Below, piece by piece: positions 9,259 through 19,549 of a stretch of 64,000 nucleotides of DNA. Each line of letters starts with the position of its first letter. The first letter of the stretch is position 1. The stretch is from Trichobilharzia regenti (lineage: Eukaryota > Platyhelminthes > Trematoda > Strigeidida > Schistosomatidae). The position numbers and the translations under genes were made by a program. The DNA lies in NCBI GenBank assembly GCA_944472135.2, contig OX235270.1, forward strand, positions 83,337,168 through 83,401,167, written 5' to 3'. The notes beneath the pieces were generated by a model that saw only the letters and a list, made by a program, of their open reading frames with translations, made no database searches and was not told where the DNA came from.

Positions 9259-10269
9259 CTATATAAACAAAGTCAATAACAATATTAGTTAAATATTCAA
9301 ATGTTTGCATTTCATTCTATTTCACAACTCTCTATACCACATTGTATATTAGTTGACAGTGAGCCTGTAGCACAAAGCGAAAGAAGCCGAATTTCATGGG
9401 TTATTAGATCAGAAACAGGGGGTTGAAACGGTTGACTTGTTCAGCTAGCAAGATGATAGTATTGTGTTCCTTGCCTAACATATACTTTTCATATAGAGAA
9501 TAGTAATAAAAATAAAAATAAATCATAATTAATTGTTAAGATTCTTTTCTACACGACGTAAAATAAAAGTTAAAACAAAAAATGTACAGTAATAGCTTAA
9601 TATTTTTAAGGAGGATTTTAAGCATGCGGGTGGCCTGTTTAAATTACTGCGCTACGCAATATTTCTGTCCATCAAAATGCATTATATATTTACTCCGTTC
9701 CATATTGTTTTAAGCGTCTGACTACCACAATGAGTCGCAATCTGTACTTGTGCACAATTTCAAATAAGTTTTTTATCTATCGCTAAGAAATTTTCGAAGG
9801 TAATGGAGAAACAACATTGTGGAGTAGTAGTAGAACATACTTTGGGTGGAACGATGTTTCTTTATATGACAGATTAGCGGTTATTCCATTATTTGAAGAC
9901 TCTGCACATGCAGTAAATACCTTGAAATGAAACTTGCTGAAAATTCTTTAATGTGTCTAAATTCACTTTTCGTACTGTTTCTTCTTAAACAAAATCTAGT
10001 TAGTTTCGGAGTGAACCTGAAGGATTTTGAACACTTTGTAACCTATCAATCAAATGTGATAACATTCATACAATAATGAAGTTAGATGACAGTAAGTTTG
10101 GAAGTGGACGAAGTCGGAAGGTGTAGGCTACCAGGTTTTTCTGAAGTCAGTATCGTAACTTAACCCCACCACCACCACCACCACCCTGGCGTCAACATTT
10201 CGAGGAGAAGATGTATATTTTTTTTTCCATTCTGGCACAAGCTATTGTTGTTCAGCATATAAAAATGAA
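9259..10269. other. Intronic sequence of gene 1, no feature seen
   Basis: AT-rich, with a (CAC)n run at about 10167-10185. No coding signal or tRNA-like boxes were recognised. Confidence 0.4.
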
Positions 10270-10556
10270 ATAAATCACCAAAGGCCTCTGAATACCGAAC
10301 ACTTCAAACAGCGGTGGTAACTGCAATTTGTCAAAATCAACTGGAGTTCTGTGAACAGAAGAAGCAAGTCCAACCCTTTGGTGAACTTATAAATTCAGAA
10401 ATCTATGGTACTTCTCCTAATTTATCTGATATTCAGTCACTTTGATGTTGTACTAATGCATATTACTTCTTTCCCTTACTGATGCTTTCGAAATGTAATC
10501 ACCGGCCGATGCTATTTGATCTAATGTAATCTGAAAAACAATTAGTGTTGTTAATT
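10270..10556 (+). mobile_element. PLE tail, left of RTE insertion
   Basis: A decayed copy of the terminal PLE block is followed by the 3' tail GATGCTTTCGAAATGTAATCACC, as seen inverted at 5248-5270. The tail resumes after the LINE at 13719-13860 with GGAGTAATATTCTTTGTTCA. The RTE-type LINE therefore landed in an existing PLE tail. Confidence 0.6.
10544..10556 (+). repeat. 13-bp target-site duplication, left copy
   Basis: AGTGTTGTTAATT here is identical to 13719-13731. The two copies bracket the RTE-type element exactly, defining it as one insertion. Confidence 0.9.
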
Positions 10557-10578
10557 ATTATTATTATTATTGTATCCT

Positions 10579-11205
10579 TTAGTTCCTAGAGGAACATAGG
10601 GCTTCAGCTGCGCACCTCCATTGACTTCGGTTTTCTGACAACTTTTTCACCCTGCTCCAGGTCTGTCCACATGCTTTCATCTCCTCCTCGCATGACCTCC
10701 TCCAAGTCACCCTTGGACGACCAACTCGCCGCCTCCCTTTCGGGTTCCACTCGAGGGCTTGTCTAGTGATGTCACTTGATGGTTTCCTCAGCGTATGGCC
10801 AATCCATCTCCATTTCTTTCTGCCTATTTGTTTCACAATCGGTTCCTGATTGGTTCGCTCCCAGAGATCCCTGTTGCTGATCTTTTCTGGCCATCTGATC
10901 TTGAGTATTGAGCGGAGACAGTTGTTAATGAAGGTTTGAAGTTTGTTTGAGATGCTCTTTATGACTCGCCAAGTCTCTGATCCGTATAGTAGCACTGACT
11001 TCACATTGGAGTTGAAAATCCGGATCTTATTTTTGATGCTGAGTGCTGTTGACCTCCACACAGATTTGAGAGTAATGAAAGCTTGTCTTGCTTTTCCGAT
11101 TCTGGCTTTGATGTCCTCGTCAGTTCCGCCTGTAGTTGAGACGATGCTTCCCAGGTAGGTGAAGGAGGTTGTTTCTTTCAGGTTCTTCCCATTTATGCTT
11201 ATTGT
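10579..11205 (-). CDS. RTE C-terminal domain, shifted frame
   Basis: After the CAA tract the reading continues in another frame: SINGKNLKETTSFTYLGSIV, then KARQAFITLKSVWRSTAL, LLYGSETWR and the C-terminal Cys/Trp-rich RKKWRWIGHTLRK … GRRRVGRPRVTWRRS. These blocks match the post-RT region of the same protein. The frame runs to a stop by 10579. Only the repeat-tract frameshift interrupts it, so the insertion is probably young. Confidence 0.85.
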   Translation of the reverse strand, partial: TISINGKNLKETTSFTYLGSIVSTTGGTDEDIKARIGKARQAFITLKSVWRSTALSIKNKIRIFNSNVKSVLLYGSETWRVIKSISNKLQTFINNCLRSILKIRWPEKISNRDLWERTNQEPIVKQIGRKKWRWIGHTLRKPSSDITRQALEWNPKGRRRVGRPRVTWRRSCEEEMKACGQTWSRVKKLSENRSQWRCAAEALCSSRN

Positions 11206-13505
11206 GGTTGTTGTTGTTGCTGTTGATGTTGGCTAGGAATCTTCATCATCTCTGTTTTATCTATGTTCACGTGAAGTCCTATCTTTGATGCTTCTTCTGC
11301 CAACTTGTTACTTTTCACTTGCATATCTTCCAGTTTATGGGAAATCAGACATATATCATCGGCGAAATCCAGATCCTCCAAGTCTTTTGTGTCAGTCCAT
11401 TTTATGCCTGTTCCCTCGTTGGTTGCCGTTGTCTGTCGCATTATCCAATCAATTGCAATCAGGAAGATCATTGGTGATAGTAGACAGCCTTGCCTCACTC
11501 CCGTCCTCACTTCGAAGGCTTCCGTAAGTTTCCCGTTGTGGATTACTTGGCATGCAGCATTGTCGTATAACTGTTGGATGAGGTGTATAATTGTCGATGG
11601 GACCCCGTAGTAGCGAAGTAGTTTCCAAATGACCTCTCGATCGACGCTGTCGAAGGCCTTTTCAAAGTCGATGAAGTTGAGATAGAGAGGTGACTGCCAT
11701 TCCAAGCTTTGTTCAATGATGATCCGTAGAGTGGCGATTTGATCAATACATGATTTGTTTCTCCTGAATCCAGCCTGTTCCGGACGAAGTTTTTCATCTA
11801 GGGCTTGTTTGATTCTCTCCAGGATGATGCGACTTAGTATCTTGCTTGGAATGGACAGAAGCATAATTCCACGCCAGTTTTTACATTGACTTAAGTCTCC
11901 TTTCTTTGGAAGTTTGAATAAGTAACTGTTCTTCCAATCCTCGGGTACTTTGCCCTCTTTCCACACCTTCTCCAGCAGTGGTGTCATCAAGTCCGCTGTT
12001 GTCTCTGGGTCTATTTTCAAAGCCTCTGCTGGGATTCCATCTGGTCCCGGTGTTTTCCCAGCTTTAAGCATCTTGATTGCATTCAGGACTTCTGATTTCG
12101 TCGGGGGGTCAGTGTTCACTGGTAGTTCTGCTTCCGTTGTTGGTATTGCTGGACGTGTTGTAGGTGGCGGACGATTTAGAAGTCTTTTGAAGTGTTCAAC
12201 CCAGTGCTTTCTCTGTTCCACCTCTTTGGTGATTGACTTTCCATTGTCGTCCTTTATTGGCTTAATCTGTGTCGAACGTTTGCCCGAAAGGTTCCTAGTT
12301 GTTTGGTAGAGTGTGGCGAGGTCTCCTTTGCCTGCAGCTTGTTCTGCTTCGTTTGCCATGGTTTCATAATATTTTCTTTTGTCTTCCCTGGCACTTTTCT
12401 TCACTCTTTTGTTCAGTGTATTGTAGCTTGCATTCAGCTCCTGTTTTTGTTGCTCGTCAGTGCACTGGATAATCTTTTGCTTCACTGTCCTTCTCTCTTC
12501 TATTAGTTTCCAAGTGTCCGTAGTGAGCCACTGTTTGTCCTGTCTCTTTTTTCTGCCTAGAATTTCTATGCAGGTTTGGCTCCACACCGTTTTCAAGTTG
12601 TTCCAGTGCTTTTCAACGCCGACCTTTTCGCTAGTGTTGATTTGTGTCTCGGCTTTGTCCTTTATGCTTGCAATGAAGATGTCCTTTGTAGCCTGGTCCT
12701 TCAGCTTTTGAGTGTTGAACTTGGCTTGTGGTCTATCTGCAGCTCCTGATTCCCTGAAAGCTTTTAATTTGATTTGGATTGTCCCTTGTACGAGATAGTG
12801 GTCTGAGCCAACGTCTGCTCCTCTTCTTGCTTTTGTGTCCAGTAGGCTGCGCCTCCACTTCCTTGAGATTGAGATGAAGTCGATTTGGTTTTTGGTTTGC
12901 CCGTCTGGTGACACCCATGTAGCCTTGTGGATATCTTTGTGCTTGTATACACTGCCACCAATCACCAGTTCGTTGAAGGCGCAGAAGTCGGCGAAGAGTT
13001 CTCCGTTTTCATTCATTTCTCCTAGAGCTTCTCTACCCATGATGAGTTCCCTTCCTGTATTGTCTGGTCCCAGTTTGGCGTTCATGTCTCCCATTAGTAT
13101 TTTCATGTCGCCAGCTGGAGTATTGTCCATTGTTGCCTGTAGTTGCCTGTAGAATTCTTCTTTCTTCTCGAGGTCTGCGTTGTTTGTGGGTGCATAACAT
13201 TGTATGATTGACACTTTCCTTCCTTTGGAGTTGAACCTGGCGGTCATTATCCTGGACGAAATCGCCTCCCATTGTATCAGGGCTTTCGTTGCCGTTGGTG
13301 ACATCATGATAGCCACGCCCTCGGTGTGCGTGTGGTTATCTTCTGGGTGACCGGAGTAGATCACTGACTCACCTGTTGACAATTTGGTGAGTCCACTCCC
13401 ATTCCATCTGCTCTCACATATTCCCAGCACTTGTATTCCGTATCTTTTCATCTCGTTGGCGATCTGGGCAGCTTTCCAGTCTCGTACATAGTTCGGACGT
13501 TCCAT
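11199..13505 (-). CDS. RTE endonuclease-reverse transcriptase, main frame
   Basis: The 768-residue frame begins in the endonuclease domain. CESRWNGSG, then QCYAPTNNADLEKKEEFY, GDMNAKLG, the NQIDFI segment and the terminal GSDHYLV are the metal and catalytic blocks of apurinic-type nucleases. The RT follows with LKAGKTPGPDGIPAEALK, PEQAGFRRNKSCIDQI, NFIDFEKAFDSVD, TGVRQGCLLSP and the catalytic FADDICLI. The frame ends in a Gln run coded by CAA repeats. The true start lies upstream: TWNVRTMYETGK is in another frame just before residue 12, joined by a one-base deletion. In the cell it would nick target DNA and prime reverse transcription of its own RNA. Confidence 0.9.
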   Translation of the reverse strand: MERPNYVRDWKAAQIANEMKRYGIQVLGICESRWNGSGLTKLSTGESVIYSGHPEDNHTHTEGVAIMMSPTATKALIQWEAISSRIMTARFNSKGRKVSIIQCYAPTNNADLEKKEEFYRQLQATMDNTPAGDMKILMGDMNAKLGPDNTGRELIMGREALGEMNENGELFADFCAFNELVIGGSVYKHKDIHKATWVSPDGQTKNQIDFISISRKWRRSLLDTKARRGADVGSDHYLVQGTIQIKLKAFRESGAADRPQAKFNTQKLKDQATKDIFIASIKDKAETQINTSEKVGVEKHWNNLKTVWSQTCIEILGRKKRQDKQWLTTDTWKLIEERRTVKQKIIQCTDEQQKQELNASYNTLNKRVKKSAREDKRKYYETMANEAEQAAGKGDLATLYQTTRNLSGKRSTQIKPIKDDNGKSITKEVEQRKHWVEHFKRLLNRPPPTTRPAIPTTEAELPVNTDPPTKSEVLNAIKMLKAGKTPGPDGIPAEALKIDPETTADLMTPLLEKVWKEGKVPEDWKNSYLFKLPKKGDLSQCKNWRGIMLLSIPSKILSRIILERIKQALDEKLRPEQAGFRRNKSCIDQIATLRIIIEQSLEWQSPLYLNFIDFEKAFDSVDREVIWKLLRYYGVPSTIIHLIQQLYDNAACQVIHNGKLTEAFEVRTGVRQGCLLSPMIFLIAIDWIMRQTTATNEGTGIKWTDTKDLEDLDFADDICLISHKLEDMQVKSNKLAEEASKIGLHVNIDKTEMMKIPSQHQQQQQQPQ

Positions 13506-13718
13506 GTTCCTACACAGACTTTTTCTTTTGGTGCAAAGAGGTTCATTTGCTGAAGGTTCTGTAGCAACTTTGTTTACAGGGTGGGGTTGCTAGCCTCACG
13601 CCTGAGAAAAGAATGATTACATTAAGTTAAAGTTTAGAGAGAAGCAACTTTTTGGGTTGCTCCCCTCAAAATCAGAAAATAACGGACAAACAATGAGAAC
13701 AACATCAACAAAGGAAAC

Positions 13719-13731
13719 AGTGTTGTTAATT
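13719..13731 (+). repeat. 13-bp target-site duplication, right copy
   Basis: Identical to 10544-10556; marks the 5' boundary of the RTE-type element. Confidence 0.9.
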
Positions 13732-13983
13732 GATAACAATCAATCTTTAATTATTACTGTCTTATGAATGATGATGAATTTATCAGGAGTAATATTCTTT
13801 GTTCATTGATCAGTTTTTAAAAAATTTCTAATGATCAGCTTCAATGAATTAAAAACGCAATAAAAATATTGAAAAAAAATCCCTAGATAATTTGTATTCA
13901 CAAATTCACACTGAAATTAGTTAAACGCAGTCGATGGACGCTTCATTATACAGTGATATAATTAATGGACAAAAGTGATTTTA
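13732..13983 (+). mobile_element. PLE tail, right of RTE insertion
   Basis: Continues the PLE 3' tail interrupted at 10556, with TCTTTAATTATTACTGTC and GGAGTAATATTCTTTGTTC. It matches 26470-26525 (same strand) and the inverted tails at 5100-5250 and 25325-25440. Confidence 0.6.
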
Positions 13984-14190
13984 TTTTTGTTTCTTTTTAT
14001 TTATTTATTTTTTTGATTACAGCTTGATTCCATACTGTATTTTTGGTACAAGTATGGAATTTTCAGCGTGGATATCGGTAGCCCAAATTTCGCAGGCCGA
14101 CCATAGATATCAGGTGTGTGTCGCCGTGGGCTCGAGCCCCGGACCATGTGCATGGTCGGCGAGAGTCCTAACCACTGTGCCACCGACGCA
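13984..14190 (-). mobile_element. SINE-A, copy 3
   Basis: Minus-strand copy with head GCGTCGGTGGCACAGTGG at 14190, B-box GGGGCTCGAGCCC and an A-rich tail ending near 13984. Confidence 0.85.
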
Positions 14191-14458
14191 TGGTACTAGA
14201 AATAGCAGATGATCTACATCTGGGCATACGAATGTCTATCATACTATAACAGTATTATATCATATTATATATTAATATCCGATATCATCATCTTTACCAT
14301 TAATTTAAATACTTAAAAAACATTTGAAGATATGAAAGCATTGAGATCAATTGGAGACAAATTAGGGAAATTTTTAAACTTTTAGGCGTTTTCGAACAAA
14401 AGAGAGTTCGGGGCAATTTTTGTTCCCTAAGCTGAATGGTTTCCAGTTGATTATTTGT

Positions 14459-14680
14459 ACAGTCAACATCCGTTCCGTCTGCTTTCGCAGATATCCAGTA
14501 CTTCTATGCCATATCTTCGCATTACGTTGCCTACTTGGACAGCCTTCCCAGTCTCGAACATTGTACTAACATTCCACGTCCTCATTCTTATTCTTGCTTT
14601 CATAGAGAGGAGACACATTGGCTGGTTGACTGGCTTACCGGAGGCTTTCACCAGCCCACCTCTCCGATTCAAGAGAAGAA
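14459..14680 (-). mobile_element. RTE endonuclease N-terminus, inverted fragment
   Basis: The minus strand encodes MRTWNVSTMFETGKAVQVGN and RRYGIEVLDICESR, the start of an RTE endonuclease. Its 5' leader GTGAAAGCCTCCGGTAAGCC also occurs at 19560-19585. It lies directly before plus-strand RT sequence of the same kind, so the 5' part is inverted relative to the 3' part. Confidence 0.7.
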
Positions 14681-14839
14681 TAAGATTTTTATTTGAAGCT
14701 TTTGTATTTTTAATATATATTTTTTGTGTGTTGAAGTTTCTCTAGCGGTTTGATCGGTTTAGTGGTGTAGGGTTGTTATCCCTACACCCGACTCCCCCTT
14801 TTACCCGGGCTTGGGACCGGCTGGGAAACTAGCGAGCTA

Positions 14840-16290
14840 GTTAACTAGGCTACCTCGTCAAGCTGCCAAAGAAGTGGGACTTAAGCCTCACACGCTGCAA
14901 GAACTGGCGTGGAATAATGCTCTTGTCCACGCCAAGTAAAATACTAATTTTCATCATCCTGAGGAGAATAAAGGATGCACTGGATACAGAACTCTGCCAG
15001 CTCGGAACAAGCTGGATTCAGGAAGGGCAAATAATGTGCTGGTCAAATTGCTTCTCTACACATCGTCATCACAGAACAAAGCATAGAATGCCAGTAAAAC
15101 CTCTTCCTTAGCTTCCTTCGTCGACTTCGAAAAAGGCCTTCATCAGACGGCACGTCGCTAACCAAGAAGTAATTTGGAAGCTAATTAGACACTATGGGGT
15201 GTAGTGCCCAAAGTCTCTATCAAACGCATTCAACAGCTGGCTATATGACAATGCCACGTGTCAAGAGATCCACAAAGGAAACTCAGCGAGGCGTTCGAAG
15301 TGTGTACAGGAGTAAGACAAGCCTGACTGCCTATTATCACCGATGATATTCCTAATTGTGGTGGACTGGATTATGTGTCAGACTGTGCGTTGAGATTAAG
15401 TAGACAGGAGTACTATGGACCACCGATGAGAAGAGTCTAGAAGATCTGGATTTCGCATATAATATATGTGTAATGTCACACAAACTCGAAGATTTACAGG
15501 CGAAAACCAACAAACTGGCAGAAGAAGCAGCCGGTGACGGCAGGAATGCAGGTGAACACAGAGAAGATGGAGGTGATGAAGATAACCAACCAACAGCAGC
15601 AACAATCAGCACCAATCACTGTCAACGGGAGAGATTTGACAGAGGTTGCCTTCCTTCAATAATCTAAGAAGCATCGTTTCAACTACAGTTACACGAGTGG
15701 ATGAGGATGTCAGAACCAGTCAACCAGAATTAGAAAGGCAAGATACACCTTCATCAACCTGAAAACAAGTTTGGAAATCTTCTGTACTCAGCCAGCATAA
15801 AGAACAAGATTTGGATTTTCAAACCAAATGTCAATTCGGTCGTTCTATACGGGTCAGAAACTTGGCCAGCGCGTGTAAGGAAAAGAATTTCTAACAGGTT
15901 GCGAACTTTCATCAACAGCTACCTTCGCTGGCTCCATACTGAAGACCAAAGGCCAGAAAAATAAGTAACGAGAAGGTGTGTGAACAAACCAACAGGCAAG
16001 AGACGACCGGTCAACAAATCTGTAGGAGAAAATGGAGATGGATGGATGGATCGGGCATACACATTGAGGAGGCCGTCGACTGATATTGCGCGCAATGCAC
16101 GACATCACTCGAGTGGAATCCAAATGAGGGGCGACGAGTGAGTCGTCAACGTGAGGGTGACATGGAGGAGATCGTGTGAGAAGGAGCAGAGACTTTGTAG
16201 GCAATCGCGGACCCAGTCGAAGGGAATGGCATAAAATAGAAGAAAGTGGAGATGTGTTGTTAAAGCCTTATGTTCCACACGGAACTCAAG
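14840..16290 (+). mobile_element. RTE-type LINE, decayed RT and 3' end
   Basis: Plus-strand fragments in several frames match the 10.6-13.5 kb protein: SFVDFEKGLHQ, YDNATC, EAFEVCTGVRQ, KITNQQQQQSAPITVNGRDL and RKWRWMD. The 3' end TTAAAGCCTTATGTTCCACA…GGGAATAATAATA is at 16264-16300. A closely related copy is at 57.1-58.2 kb. There are many stops; it is a dead element. Confidence 0.75.
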
Positions 16291-16300
16291 GGAATAATAA

Positions 16301-17219
16301 TAAGCTGAATCGTTTGGCTGACAGTCTGTCACTATCATCGTAGAAGTTATCTTAAGCTCTCACTTCAGTAAGAAGTGATATTTTAAGATCCTTGATGATA
16401 GCCATCTCCCCTGATGACACTGAGCGGCAGTGACTGTTTTCAAGAGTTATAAGGATCAGTTAGAGCGCTGTTATTAGACGGAACAGATTTCTCACCTTCA
16501 AAAAATGGTCTACATGGATTTTGTGTGAGGATAGTGATGATGCTGATCGATTAATGTTCAGGTTGAAGTAGGCTGGGTCGGGATTCGAGCCTGTGACTCA
16601 CTGTACGAAAGTTGAGTACTTGCTTAAGTCAATAAATCCTATATTCATTTATGAATGTTATTCAGAATTAATTAAGTCTTTTTAGCATTCTGTATTTTAA
16701 ATTTTAGGCATTACCTTGTTTCCCAGAGAAAAATTTCTGCTAGTGAGTTAGACAGAAAATAATTTCTAGACTGAAATTTATTTGATGACAACATTATGAG
16801 CTAATTGTACAGTGAAAAAAGAAAGTACAAATTAATTTCAGCTTCTTTCTATAAGGGGTGTAGTTTTATACTAGAGGATTAACCTAAATCATATTGTATT
16901 ATTGATTTTTTAATCATGAGTAGTTATCATTGATAGAATCACTCAACAAAATCAAATAGGCTATTGAAAATTTTCATCCAATAGTCATTGATGCTAATGA
17001 TGAATTGATTTCTATTGAATTTATTGTTGTTGTTCACTGCTGAGAGATTTCAATGCAAGAATGCATACATTTGTCAAATAGTGACTTATTTACTGTGAAT
17101 ATATCAACTTGAAGGTTTTAAACGTGTTTATATTCCGAAGTTAGATGGATATTAGGTATGCAAAAGGGGCTTATCTATCCCAGCGGTTGGTGATAACAGT
17201 TATACCAAGGATTAACCGA
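16301..17219. other. No gene seen
   Basis: AT-rich intronic sequence. A GGGATTCGAGCCTGTG near 16582 resembles a B box but lacks a convincing A box at the proper distance. Confidence 0.4.
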
Positions 17220-17222
17220 AGT

Positions 17223-17411
17223 GCGTCGGTGGCACAGTGGTTAGGACTCTCGCCGACCATGCACATGGTCCGGGGTTCGAGCCCACGCCGACGCACTTCT
17301 GATATCTATGGTCGGCCTGCGAAATTTGGGCTACCGATATCCATGCTGAAAATTCCATACTTGTACCAAAAATACAGTGTGGAATTAAGCTGTAAATCAA
17401 AAAAAAAAAAA
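17223..17411 (+). mobile_element. SINE-A, copy 4
   Basis: The best-preserved copy: head CGTCGGTGGCACAGTGGTTA, B-box GGGGTTCGAGCCC, tail AATTAAGCTGTAAATC plus a poly-A of about 13 bases. Confidence 0.9.
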
Positions 17412-17605
17412 GTTGGAATTCACAGGCAGGTCACTGAATTCCAACCCAGTGACTGAATAACTAATGAGTTCGACCCTTACAGCTGTCCAGTAATCCATAT
17501 TCTCCTATGATTCTTTAATACATTCTGTCGTATAGAGGAGACACATATCAGGACCACTAATAAGCTTGACTTAACCGGTATTTATAACAACTATGATCTC
17601 CATAA

Positions 17606-17830
17606 GTATGGGTGTCGTGGCGATTCAGTGGGAGAATGATCGCCAACAACGCCGCATGTGGTCCTGAGTTCGACCCTCACCTGTCACCCTCCTTAACCTC
17701 GTTTATTGGGTAGTAAGCCCAATGAAGAGTGAGTGAGGGTTGAGCGTGGGGTCAGCAAGCCTACCCGTAAAAAGAACTAATGAAACTGCTAGTGAAACTT
17801 ACGCAAATGAATAAAATTAAATAAAGTCAT
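17606..17830 (+). mobile_element. SINE-D-like element, diverged
   Basis: The tRNA-like head GTCGTGGCGATTCAGTGGGA carries B-box TGAGTTCGACCCTC. A body follows with GGGTCAGCAAGCCTACCCGTAAAAA and GAAACTGCTAGTGAAAC, resembling the LINE-derived middle of SINE-D. Confidence 0.5.
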
Positions 17831-17879
17831 CGGAATGACGAAATTTTAACTGATAGTACTTAAGATAAGAATGAGTTTT

Positions 17880-18125
17880 TTCTTTTCCTTTGCGTTCTTA
17901 TTGGAATATAGGGCTTCAAGCTAGAGGTTTTAAGTTTCGGTACCAGTAAGATTTATTTTTACGGAATGCAGTTTACCAACCTTATGCTCAACCTTCTCTC
18001 TTTTCCAGTCTTGTTACCGGCTTGGCCAGGTAAAGGAGGAGTGAATCGGCCGGTGATCGAACTCCGGACCACATGTGTGTGTGGTCGGCGAGTGATCTAC
18101 CGCCGTGTCACCGTACCAATGACGC
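17880..18125 (-). mobile_element. SINE-D copy, minus strand
   Basis: Read on the minus strand, the head has GGTGACACGGCGGTAGATC and the B-box region GGAGTTCGATCACCGG. A middle segment and a tail with CTTGAAGCCCTATATTCC follow (17905 area). The tail resembles RTE 3' ends. Confidence 0.6.
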
Positions 18126-18774
18126 GCTTAGAATGAGTACAATTTTGTAAATATTATTTCTACATTGGCAGCAATTTTTCGTCAAATAGTTTCGTTCAAC
18201 TTTGAAATCTGATTACTAAACTATCACAATTGTGTTATACATGACAAATCAGGAGATCAATGCCTATACATTATCTGATTTTAAAACAGTAGGAGTTAGT
18301 CCACCGACCATAGGGAAGGAAATAAAATAAATAAGACATTTCCTTTGCAAGCACAGCTTACAAGCAAGCAAACTGGTATACGCATGCTGAATGTGGCCGA
18401 ATGTCAGCTTGCCTGTCCATTTTTGTCTAGAGAAAACTATTTAAGGGCTGACAGTAAAACATGTTTTAATTAAAGATTTTGACAGCTATCTTTCGCCGCA
18501 GTACAATCTAGATTCAGAAGCAAAATCTTTTCTGAGGTTACCTAGATCTGTTTGGCGGCCCTTCTTATTTTCATATTCTTGTCTCACAGTTCGAATGCTA
18601 AGCTGTCTTTTATCAAAGTTCTTCGAAGCTTAGAAAGATATGCATTGAGAAGGCTGAAAAACGAAGAATTCGAAAATATCCTATTCGTTCACTTCGTTGA
18701 AAAGAAAAAAGATTTTTCTTAGCTGCAACTGACATCATGTCTTCTCAATCTTAAAAGTAGTTAGTAGTCACCTA

Positions 18775-18900
18775 AATAATCTCACCTGGTTAATTGACCG
18801 GCCCTAAGCCTGTGAAAAGAGGCAGGGCTGAGCTTCGGACTAGTGACCTTACCCACGAAAATCAACCCAGTAGCTACAGAAACATCAGCGCACAGAAAAA
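18775..18900 (+). mobile_element. RTE 5'-end-like fragment
   Basis: AAGCCTGTGAAAAGAGGCAG and AATCAACCCAGTAGCTACAG resemble the RTE leader and SINE-D middle segment. It is short and diverged, so the call is tentative. Confidence 0.3.
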
Positions 18901-19020
18901 TATATAAAAAATCCATTCTTTAATTGAATTTTAGATTTTCTCGTCTATCGATTGGACCGAAGTTGACATTTCGGCTTCTTGTCCAGATGCTTCGACGATG
19001 CCTAGGCATGTAATTAGAAG

Positions 19021-19225
19021 TGAATTGGTGGATGGTGACTAGCAGTGGAATCCAGGATAACGCGCATTTCATCCTATTTGGGACTCGTCACTGGATGTAC
19101 CTGCATTCCCCAGTGAGTGACGATGTTCCCACCGAGGCTCGAGCCCAGTGCCCATAGTTTCAAGCGCCAAAGCGTTATCCACTAGACCACTTGGGCCATC
19201 ATCAAAGCATCTGTACAAGAAGCCG
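19021..19225 (-). mobile_element. Smα-type SINE, minus copy
   Basis: On the minus strand the tRNA-like head GGCCCAAGTGGTCTAGTGG and B-box GGGCTCGAGCCTC are followed by a hammerhead-derived body and a 3' end CCATCCACCAATTCA. This is the schistosome Smα family, a SINE-like repeat whose transcripts contain a hammerhead. It is paired with an inverted copy at 19318-19510. Confidence 0.9.
19051..19096 (-). ncRNA. Smα hammerhead, core C3 missing
   Basis: ATCCAG/CTGGAT form helix I and GTCC/GGAT form helix II around CAAATA. The core reads TGACGA with no leading C, where the family has CTGATGA. GAAA and the ATC cleavage triplet are present. Loss of C3 should abolish cleavage. Confidence 0.8.
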
Positions 19226-19317
19226 ACGTGTCGACCTGAGACCGAGCACTTCGGTTCAATCAGTCGACGGCGAAATCTAAAATTCAATTAAATAATTAAT
19301 ATGACCTATTGCACAAG

Positions 19318-19510
19318 AGGTGGTTCTCGTGGCCCAAGTGGTCTAGTGGATAACGCTTTGGCGTTTGAAACTATGGGCACTGGGTTCGAGCCTCCGTGGG
19401 AACATCATGACTCACTTCGGAATGGAGATACATCCAGTGACGAGTCCCAAATAGGACGAAATGCACGTTATCCTGGATTGCACTGCTAGTCACCATCTAC
19501 CAATTAAATT
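19318..19510 (+). mobile_element. Smα-type SINE, plus copy
   Basis: The head is TGGCCCAAGTGGTCTAGTGG, the B-box GGGTTCGAGCC, the ribozyme body is at 19432-19478 and the end is CACCATCTACCAATT. It lies about 95 bases from the minus copy in opposite orientation, giving a palindrome with roughly 190-bp arms. Confidence 0.9.
19432..19478 (+). ncRNA. Smα hammerhead, core C3 missing
   Basis: Helix I is ATCCAG (19432-19437) with CTGGAT (19473-19478). The core TGACGA lacks C3. Helix II is GTCC/GGAC, GAAA is at 19458-19461 and the ATC triplet is at 19470-19472. The same one-base loss is in the inverted partner, so it predates or was copied with the pair. Confidence 0.85.
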
Positions 19511-19549
19511 CAAACCTATTCTTTGCTGGAATCAGATAAATAGAATGAC

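Larger units (their letters stand above)
10557..13718 (-). mobile_element. RTE-type LINE, near full length
   Basis: This 3.16-kb minus-strand insertion is bounded by the duplicated 13-mer and ends in a (TTA)n-like tail at 10557-10574. Its 5' region (13718-13530) holds GAGGCTAGCAACCCCACCC and CTACAGAACCTTCAGC, then the endonuclease start GTWNVRTMYETGK. One protein with apurinic-type endonuclease and reverse transcriptase follows. The length fits RTE-clade elements (about 3.2-3.3 kb), including schistosome SR2-like families. Two frameshifts separate it from an intact frame: one missing base near 13473 and one in the CAA tract near 11206-11235. Its 3' end (GAAGCCCTATGTTCCTCTAG) is shared with SINE-D tails. 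Confidence 0.9.

Noticed and set aside
11285..13152. Several plus-strand frames of 60-120 codons across 11.2-13.2 kb
   Set aside because: They are antisense shadows of the RTE endonuclease-reverse transcriptase.
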